Assembly: GCA_016550415.1 (NCBI GenBank)
Contig: JABXGU010000453.1
Location: 1-11,434 of the forward strand
Length of the DNA stretch: 11,434 bases
Direction of reading: 5' to 3'
From: an archaeon
GTDB taxonomy: Archaea > Asgardarchaeota > Hermodarchaeia > Hermodarchaeales > Hermodarchaeaceae
This document shows, piece by piece, positions 7,230-11,434 of the stretch. Position numbers and translations under genes: made by a program. The first letter of the stretch is position 1, and each line of letters opens with the position of its first letter. Below the pieces are notes generated by a model. It worked only from the letters and a program-made list of their open reading frames with translations. It was not told the DNA's origin and searched no databases.

Positions 7230-7288
7230 TCATCATCGTCCCAATCGTCTTCATCATCATCTTCTGGTTGCCATTTGTCGCGATTCAT
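7214..7288 (-). CDS. acidic Asp/Glu/Trp micro-protein (24 aa), candidate
   Basis: From ATG 7288 the minus strand encodes 24 residues: a short basic/polar head (MNRDKWQPE) and a tail made of an eight-residue unit repeated twice (DDDEDDW spacing), with Trp at 6, 16 and 24 and 14 Asp/Glu in the last 16 positions. An AGGGA 10 nt upstream could be a weak ribosome site. The frame stays open upstream to a TTG at 7342, which would add a basic, Leu-rich 18-residue N-terminus. The terminator that begins at its stop codon argues that the strand is transcribed. Such acidic tails bind basic proteins or metals in other contexts; no family is recognised. A simple trinucleotide-repeat artefact remains possible. 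Confidence 0.4.
   Translation of the reverse strand: MNRDKWQPEDDDEDDWDDDDEDDW
7217..7264. repeat. two-copy 24-nt tandem repeat
   Basis: 7217-7240 and 7241-7264 are the same 24-nt unit (beginning CCAATCGTCTTC) with two mismatches in 24. Translated on the minus strand each copy gives one octad of the acidic peptide. The first twelve bases are identical in both copies, and the left copy also forms the right arm of the terminator hairpin. Confidence 0.8.
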
Positions 7289-7639
7289 ACTATTCACATC
7301 CCTGTGAAGTAGCCTTAGGAGAAGTTGTCTTCTCCAATCCAATTTTCAGCTGGATTCTTTGCATTTGACAGCCAGCAAGGAATTCTAGTTGCCAAACAAG
7401 AAACACCAGTCATATCAGCCGTAACTGCCAGAATGTCCAGAATCTCAACAAAAGAAGGCGCAGGGTAGGTTGCATTTCAAATTAATCTGATTATAGAAGA
7501 AGGGCGAAATAAGGCTGAAATCAAAAAACAAATGCAGATAAAGCTTTATTCATTGTAATATAGCATAATCACCTTCTATAATGGAAATTGGGGACACTAT
7601 TAAATCATTTTCCAAAGAAGAATGTTATTTCAAGTTAAT
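7289..7639. other. gap without a clear gene
   Basis: No long frame is found here. The plus strand has a 47-codon frame from TTG 7325 to TAG 7468 whose translation (for example QQGILVAKQETPVISAV) looks protein-like, but it lacks a proper start and ribosome spacing (GGAG is only 3 nt before the TTG). It could be a gene remnant or chance. From 7469 to 7639 the sequence is A/T-rich with no feature I can name. 6987-7182 likewise holds only the promoter of the upstream gene. Confidence 0.4.
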
Positions 7640-8491
7640 TCAATTGTCACACAATTTGATTCGTTGACGGACACGACTAATCGCTGAGATGCCTCGGGCT
7701 ACCATGTACTGGACATCAATCCCCAGTTCATTCTTAAAGAAAATCGCTTTTTCTCGAACATACCTTAAGCGGTTCCTGATCCCCAAGAAGCGTTTCTTGT
7801 AGGAGGGGATTGATTCCTTTTCTGGTGTGTGACCTATTTTTCGGTATAGCTGGCGGCTAGCGTCTAGAATTCGTTTGACAGATACTTCGAAGGTTTCTCT
7901 AACTAGATTCCCTACTACATCTTCAGATGGTCTGTGACTAACCTCGAGTCGGGATGCGTACCAGACCGGTGAACCCAGTTCGACTAGTTTCTGTACAAAT
8001 TCGCTGGGACGCATTAGACCTTTGTGATATGAACGGAAGCGCGCTGCACGGATTTGGGGGGCAAGCACAACGCCCGGTTTTATTCTGATTAGTGGGGTCC
8101 GCTGCATTAAACGTGATACACTTTGTCTTTTGTGTACATCCTTGAAGGGGTTATATATTATTAGAACAAAACGAAGGGGTGAATTTTGGAAGGATGTTTG
8201 GGAAGTATTGTTGTCTTTTTTCGTAATATTACGACGGGGAATAAGGGTCAGAAAATTTGATTCACTGGGGGGTTGAAAAATGAAGGAGGATTTTCCGTTC
8301 CTGACAATGCCATATATTCCTTGCCTGATTGTGCATAATGTGGGTTCTTCCCTTTGGAAGGGAATTTGGCTTAATGTCTTGGACAGATAAATGGCTGAGA
8401 ATCCCTTCAATGGTATACTGCATGGCTGTGATGGCTCAGAAAGAGTGCCATCCTGAAAATGACTTACACCAATAGATTTGATGGATGTCAT
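7640..8491 (-). CDS. orphan basic protein, possible Cas2/PaaX-like fold in the middle
   Basis: The product from ATG 8491 is 283 residues; a TTG at 8533 would add 14. I do not recognise a family. The first 100 residues are Ser/Thr/Pro-rich and low in charge. The middle (about 105-150) has a strand LRFVLIIYNPF followed by a basic helix (KRQSVSRLMQRT) and a second strand (PLIRIKPGVVLAP), a pattern like the first half of the ferredoxin-like domain of Cas2, PaaX or ChrB proteins; this is a weak resemblance by eye. The last 60 residues are helical and basic (KKRFLGIRNRLRYVREK). Nothing points to a membrane. ATG 8491 is preferred because TATA-like CATAATACA at 8515-8523 lies about 28 nt before it, and GATTATAAG at 8541-8549 would also start transcription downstream of the TTG. 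Divergent from the HTH gene. Confidence 0.6.
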   Translation of the reverse strand: MTSIKSIGVSHFQDGTLSEPSQPCSIPLKGFSAIYLSKTLSQIPFQREEPTLCTIRQGIYGIVRNGKSSFIFQPPSESNFLTLIPRRNITKKDNNTSQTSFQNSPLRFVLIIYNPFKDVHKRQSVSRLMQRTPLIRIKPGVVLAPQIRAARFRSYHKGLMRPSEFVQKLVELGSPVWYASRLEVSHRPSEDVVGNLVRETFEVSVKRILDASRQLYRKIGHTPEKESIPSYKKRFLGIRNRLRYVREKAIFFKNELGIDVQYMVARGISAISRVRQRIKLCDN

Positions 8492-8514
8492 TTTTCTAAA
8501 AAGAGAACAAGTTT

Positions 8515-8549
8515 GTATTATGCGGCTTCCCAAGTCCCTTTCTTATAAT
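8515..8549 (-). promoter_or_regulatory. TATA-like elements of the orphan gene
   Basis: CATAATACA (8515-8523) predicts a leaderless transcript from ATG 8491. GATTATAAG (8541-8549) predicts a start near 8519 and a 28-nt leader without Shine-Dalgarno. In either case the TTG at 8533 would not be on the mRNA. Confidence 0.35.
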
Positions 8550-8687
8550 CTTTTCTAAAATTGGCTATTTCTAGAGATAGGATTACGGGGATTAAAAAAA
8601 ATAGAATTGATATTAATTAATAAAATAAGCATTTTTTATTCTATGGTTAGTTAGTTCCCAAAACTTAAATTTGATAAAGCACTCGAC

Positions 8688-8705
8688 TTAACGACGTTAA
8701 TTACT
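8688..8705 (+). promoter_or_regulatory. palindromic operator overlapping a TATA-like box
   Basis: TTAACGACGTTAA (8688-8700) is a palindrome with six-base arms around one base. Its right arm runs into GTTAATTAC, a TATA-like stretch that would start transcription near 8728 and leave a leader of about 26 nt carrying AGGTG. A palindrome placed on the promoter of an HTH gene is the usual layout for autoregulation, which is inferred here. Confidence 0.45.
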
Positions 8706-8740
8706 CAAGTCTCAGTCTCTAAAAGAAGATATTAACATAC

Positions 8741-8745
8741 AGGTG
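8741..8745 (+). promoter_or_regulatory. ribosome site supporting a TTG start
   Basis: AGGTG lies 8 nt before TTG 8754. An in-frame TAA stands directly before the TTG (8751-8753), so no start further upstream is possible. The next in-frame ATG (Met29) would remove the conserved N-terminal PCE segment. Confidence 0.6.
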
Positions 8746-8753
8746 TTTGATAA

Positions 8754-9104
8754 TTGTCCTTTCCCTGCGAAACTGCCATATGGAAGGCATTGCCAGCCAT
8801 TCGATCTGCGCTAGCGCAAGCTCTTGTTCAGCAAAAAATGAGTCAACGAAAGATTGCTGAACTCTTATCGACGACGGAGGCTTCTATTTCTCATTATATT
8901 AAGGGAAAACGAGGAACTGCGCTCATGCTTGGACCCATTATTCAAAAGGATGTCCAAATTCTAGCTGAACGAATCAGTGCTGGAACAATAGGTCAAGACG
9001 AGATGGTAGATCGGATGTGTGCCCTGTGCAGAAAAGTCAGAGAAACTTGTGCTTTGTGTGGTGCTGAATCCATTGAAGAGTGTACCACATGTAAACATAT
9101 TTAG
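8754..9104 (+). CDS. HTH transcriptional regulator with cysteine-rich tail (COG2522-type)
   Basis: This 116-residue protein starts with FPCETAIWKALPAIR, the typical opening of the archaeal COG2522 predicted regulators. An XRE-like helix-turn-helix follows (about 28-53): MSQRKIAELLSTTEASISHYIKGKRG, in which TEASISHYIKGKRG is the recognition part. A linker helix (60-86) leads to a C-terminal tail with three CxxC pairs: C89/C92, C99/C102 and C110/C113. With C5 these could bind zinc or an iron-sulphur cluster and make DNA binding sensitive to metal or redox state; that is inference. A TTG start is used. It stands 39 nt before the GT-C-like gene on the same strand and may be cotranscribed with it, and it has a palindrome in its own promoter. 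Target genes are unknown. Confidence 0.8.
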   Translation: MSFPCETAIWKALPAIRSALAQALVQQKMSQRKIAELLSTTEASISHYIKGKRGTALMLGPIIQKDVQILAERISAGTIGQDEMVDRMCALCRKVRETCALCGAESIEECTTCKHI

Positions 9105-9143
9105 CAAGACATATTTGCTAGTCATTTCTTAGCTGCAAGCTAA

Positions 9144-10355
9144 ATGAGACTGGGATTAAGAGTGAAACAAAGAGTCCAACTTTGGCTAAGACAAGAAGGA
9201 ACTCTCGGGTTTCTCCTTTTCCTTGCAGCTTGCTGTGTTGTCTGGTCAATCTTTCTAAGCCTGTTTTGGGGTTCTCATTTCATTCCACATTTGGCCGCCG
9301 ATGATGACACAATGCAAAAGACTGTAATCTACTTCATGATGGGTGGAGAGGATTTCTACTCGGCGTGGCGCCATGCAACATTAATTTGTGGCGATCTCAG
9401 TGATTTACGCATATACCGCACACCCCTCGTCTTCTACGCGGTGGTTTTTCTAACAGGTTGGGCAGGAGACGCCTTCGTATTTCCACTAAGCGTATTGTGC
9501 GTATTTGTTGCGGCAAGTAATGTTATTCTCTCGTTCTGGACAGCCAGAAGAATACTTGGATCAGGGTGGGCAGGAATCGTTGCCTCCTTTGTCCAATATG
9601 CCTATTTCTTCAACGTGATTCCCAAGTTCCAAATCTCGCTTTTTGCCATGCCCTTTCTTATCCTAGCCATCTACTGGGCTTGGCAACAACGACCTTGGCT
9701 AGCAGGTGGTAGCCTTGCACTTTCCTTCCTAATCAAAGAATCCTTTGCTTTTGCACTACCTGCCATTCTTATTCTATATCTCATAAGACGACAATTTCGC
9801 CAAATCCTAATCACAGTAACAATTTTTGCACTAGCTGCTATTCTCTATTTGTGGCATCTATTCATTGCTCAACCCACATTCTATCCTCCCCTACTCTTTG
9901 CTGCCACACTCCCAACTACATTGAACAACCTGGCAGGATTCCTCTGGTTCGGCTTTGTAGCACTTTACTATAATGTGATTCTTCCAGTTGTCATTGGAAG
10001 CGAATATCCCTTCAGCCCAATTCCACCATTCATTCCTCACCCAGTCTTCCTTGTCCTCCTCAGCATTCAAGTGATTCTCGTATGGACCCCTCTTCTCTGG
10101 GCTACCATTAACATGGTACGTTATCGCCAGCACTACGAGTTAGGTATCCTGGGATATCTCCTATGGCTCATACCACTAGCCATAACAGCAACCGCACCAG
10201 CCATTTCATTTAGCCTTCTATGGATAGACTTCGCCATCTGGCGATGGTTTGCACCATCATATGTTGGTTTTCAACTTCTCGTAGCAACAGGATGGCACCA
10301 AATCCATCAGCGTATCAAAAAAACACAAGAAACAGGCATAATGCCCTCCAATTAG
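9144..10355 (+). CDS. polytopic membrane protein, GT-C glycosyltransferase-like
   Basis: The 403-residue protein has about ten membrane helices. After TM1 (about 21-43) an outer loop carries an acidic cluster, AADDDTMQ with D53-D55, the position of the catalytic acidic residue in GT-C enzymes of the PMT/ArnT/dolichyl-phosphate-sugar transferase type. A second loop contains LRIYRTPLVFYAV (88-100), and IKESFAFALP (197-206) sits at the start of a later helix. These are family-like features seen by eye, not a proven match. If correct it would move a sugar from a lipid-phosphate donor on the outer membrane face. ATG 9144 is fixed by an in-frame TAA at 9141-9143; no Shine-Dalgarno is visible. Third codon positions shift toward A/C from about 9600 onward. 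Follows the HTH gene, with no clear terminator after it. Confidence 0.6.
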   Translation: MRLGLRVKQRVQLWLRQEGTLGFLLFLAACCVVWSIFLSLFWGSHFIPHLAADDDTMQKTVIYFMMGGEDFYSAWRHATLICGDLSDLRIYRTPLVFYAVVFLTGWAGDAFVFPLSVLCVFVAASNVILSFWTARRILGSGWAGIVASFVQYAYFFNVIPKFQISLFAMPFLILAIYWAWQQRPWLAGGSLALSFLIKESFAFALPAILILYLIRRQFRQILITVTIFALAAILYLWHLFIAQPTFYPPLLFAATLPTTLNNLAGFLWFGFVALYYNVILPVVIGSEYPFSPIPPFIPHPVFLVLLSIQVILVWTPLLWATINMVRYRQHYELGILGYLLWLIPLAITATAPAISFSLLWIDFAIWRWFAPSYVGFQLLVATGWHQIHQRIKKTQETGIMPSN

Positions 10356-10456
10356 ACAGAGCAGCAAAGTCTGCATGCTTACCAGATTTCAAGATTTGAT
10401 GGCCTCTAAGGGTGGAAAAAAGAGGTAATTTAGATGTGTCTTTTACTGCACCAGCT

Positions 10457-10465
10457 GTATAAAAA
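10457..10465 (+). promoter_or_regulatory. strong TATA box in an intergenic region
   Basis: GTATAAAAA is the best match to an archaeal TATA box in the window and stands between two convergent genes, where no protein-coding promoter is expected. Transcription should start about 25 nt downstream of its centre, near 10486-10490. No open frame of note follows, so it probably serves an RNA gene. Confidence 0.55.
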
Positions 10466-10487
10466 GCGCCCTCCACCATTACCTAAG

Positions 10488-10659
10488 TAGGAATTATGAG
10501 TAAAAGGCGGATGCCTCTTGGTTTAGGGCGCCAGCCAAAGTTGACGCCCTCGCTCCTTCCTTTTATCGCAGCAAATCCTGGGAATAGTACGCGGGGAGAA
10601 CCGATGAACTGTCAAAATGACTCTGAATGACAGCGAGGAAAACCCGCACCCCTTCTTTT
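10488..10659 (+). ncRNA. candidate structured small RNA of about 170 nt
   Basis: Downstream of the TATA box the sequence has several compact helices. AGGC/GCCT closes GGAT at 10505-10516. AGGGCG (10525-10530) pairs with CGCCCT (10545-10550). GCGGG (10591-10595) pairs with CCCGC (10643-10647) around an internal loop of 13 and 9 nt and an upper stem CTGTCA (10609-10614)/TGACAG (10628-10633). The pyrimidine tract CCCCTTCTTTT (10649-10659) could end it. Local G/C content is higher than in neighbouring spacers. I cannot assign it to a known RNA family; it does not fit tRNA, 5S, SRP or RNase P RNA. The 5' end is inferred from the TATA spacing. Alternatively these structures could be in the 3' UTR of the GT-C-like gene. 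Confidence 0.45.
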
Positions 10660-10660
10660 C

Positions 10661-10666
10661 AAAAAA
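10661..10666 (-). terminator. U-tract terminator of the reductase gene
   Basis: On the minus strand TTTTTT (complement of 10661-10666) lies about 10 nt after the TAG stop, preceded by AGA and followed by GAAAAG. No stem is seen. Confidence 0.4.
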
Positions 10667-10676
10667 TCTATTTTCG

Positions 10677-11434
10677 CTAGGTTTGATAACCTAAATCTGA
10701 ATAAATCCGTTTAACCTTCTCCTGCCAAGAAGAGAACTGATCAAAACTATCAGGATAATTCTTGTAAAGCTGTAACAAATCACCCATCGCCTTCGAAATT
10801 CGCTGGATGCGACGCAGCAAGCCTAGCTTACGCATGCCACGAAGAAAACGACCAGCCTTATCCGTGGCAGATAGCTTCAAGCCTTCACCAGCATTAGCAC
10901 GAAGCAAATCCTCAGTTGTGATAATCCGATTATTAATCACAAACTCAAACTCCTCGTTACCAACCTCTTGAAGCAACCGTCGCATCAAATCCAATGATGC
11001 AATCTTCTGACCATAGCCAAAACGATTGTATCTAACATTAAAGTCCCAAAGACCAGCCATAGAAACATCACTAGACTCAACAGCAGCCTTAACAACAGGA
11101 GCGGCCACATGACCCGCCTCCAAGCTAGAACCTATACCTCCACCATGAACGGGATTGCAGTGGCATCCTGCGTCTCCTATGAACATGACGCCGTCTGCGA
11201 CGCAGCTCCACAGGGGTCGTCTTAAGGGGCATGCTCCGCCGCCTCCGTGTATGACTTTTGCTCCTTTGAACATTGGATGGCTTGCCAGGAATTGTTTGTA
11301 GAGGTCTTTTGCTTTGTGTCCTTGTCCTCCTTTGGTACCGAGTCCGACGTTGGCTATTGTGCCGCCCTTTGGGAATATCCAGATGTAGCCTCCTGGCGAG
11401 TATCTATCGTCCATGATGATTATGCAGCGGTCGG
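10677..11434 (-). CDS. geranylgeranyl reductase family flavoprotein (5' end outside window)
   Basis: The frame is open to the window edge, so the visible part is the C-terminal ~250 residues of a protein that usually has 390-450. The FAD-binding GxGxxG start is missing because the window ends. Visible hallmarks are PGGYIWIFPKG, the PxxYxWxFP substrate-pocket signature of the family; GTIANVGLG; a GGGGACPLRRPLW loop; and FIGDAGCHCNPVHGGGIGSS, the second FAD-contact motif (GDA). The ATG at 11414 is internal, since conserved sequence continues upstream (DRCIII before it). These enzymes saturate the isoprenoid chains of archaeal membrane lipids or prenyl precursors using FAD. The last 100 residues are helical and basic. 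Third-codon-position use inverts abruptly near 11155 (see finding). Convergent with the GT-C-like gene and the candidate RNA. Confidence 0.85.
   Translation of the reverse strand, partial: DRCIIIMDDRYSPGGYIWIFPKGGTIANVGLGTKGGQGHKAKDLYKQFLASHPMFKGAKVIHGGGGACPLRRPLWSCVADGVMFIGDAGCHCNPVHGGGIGSSLEAGHVAAPVVKAAVESSDVSMAGLWDFNVRYNRFGYGQKIASLDLMRRLLQEVGNEEFEFVINNRIITTEDLLRANAGEGLKLSATDKAGRFLRGMRKLGLLRRIQRISKAMGDLLQLYKNYPDSFDQFSSWQEKVKRIYSDLGYQT

Noticed and set aside
7150..7368. Plus-strand 72-codon frame with a His/Arg-rich stretch.
   Set aside because: The HHRPNRLHHH part is the complement of the acidic repeat read in the other direction, and the frame runs through a terminator hairpin for the minus strand.
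8601..8644. Inverted repeat ATAGAAT/ATTCTAT around a 30-nt A/T-rich loop, considered as an attachment or origin element.
   Set aside because: Seven-base arms in a very A/T-rich background are expected by chance, and no origin-type repeats or initiator gene accompany them.
10591..10647. Resemblance of the GAACCG, GAACTG and CGAGGAAAA blocks, plus GCGGATGCC at 10507, to domain I of 23S rRNA.
   Set aside because: The blocks are short, the intervening ~180 nt of domain I are not present, and the hairpins here are different. The similarity by eye is not enough for an rRNA fragment.
10488..10659. RNase P RNA, SRP RNA or 5S rRNA as identity of the intergenic RNA.
   Set aside because: A GAGGAAA-like element is present, but the partner element of the P4 helix is not in the right order. 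Length and helices do not fit SRP RNA or 5S rRNA.
1..11434. CRISPR arrays, tRNA genes, insertion sequences or phage genes.
   Set aside because: No regularly spaced repeats, no T-arm GTTCGANNC in a cloverleaf context outside coding frames, and no transposase or integrase-like protein were found.

Overview
The window looks like archaeal chromosomal DNA of moderate to low GC. Points in favour are a geranylgeranyl-reductase-type flavoprotein (archaeal lipid chain saturation), a compact COG2522-type helix-turn-helix regulator with a cysteine-rich tail, A/T-rich TATA-like boxes 22-30 nt before inferred transcript starts, U-tract terminators, and a mix of Shine-Dalgarno-led and apparently leaderless genes, one with a TTG start. 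An SLC49/FLVCR-like major facilitator and the general style of the membrane proteins would fit an Asgard archaeon (for example Thorarchaeia), but that lineage call is inference. No tRNA, rRNA, CRISPR array, insertion sequence or integrase was seen.

Layout. Positions 1-99 hold the 3' end of a membrane protein. 314-700 (+) is a YkgJ-type cysteine-cluster protein, convergent with a 12-TM SLC49-like MFS carrier (845-2059, -); a two-way terminator lies between them. 2301-2858 (-) is an HdeD/DUF308 membrane protein built of three 58-residue repeats, divergent from a complete CorA Mg2+ channel (3012-4076, +). A short UspA-like protein (4190-4666, -) is divergent from an ArsB/NhaD-superfamily permease (4902-6254, +). 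A four-TM protein of unknown function (6282-6986, -) follows, apparently leaderless. 6987-7639 carries no long gene but holds a tiny acidic D/E/W peptide ORF on the minus strand with its own hairpin/U-tract terminator. 7640-8491 (-) is an orphan protein. Divergent from it is an HTH regulator with three CxxC pairs (8754-9104, +), then a GT-C-like polytopic membrane protein (9144-10355, +). 10356-10676 contains a strong TATA box followed by a region able to fold into several helices and ending in a pyrimidine tract, a candidate small RNA gene. The window ends inside a geranylgeranyl-reductase-family gene (10677 to beyond 11434, -).

Functionally the window is dominated by envelope and transport genes (MFS, HdeD-like, CorA, ArsB/NhaD, GT-C-like, lipid saturation), with no obvious single pathway. 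Divergent pairs (HdeD/CorA, Usp/permease, orphan/HTH) share intergenic promoter regions.

The most unusual signals are (1) an abrupt inversion of third-codon-position composition inside the reductase gene near 11155, (2) the candidate structured RNA at about 10488-10659, and (3) the acidic micro-ORF with an exact octad repeat and a terminator of its own.
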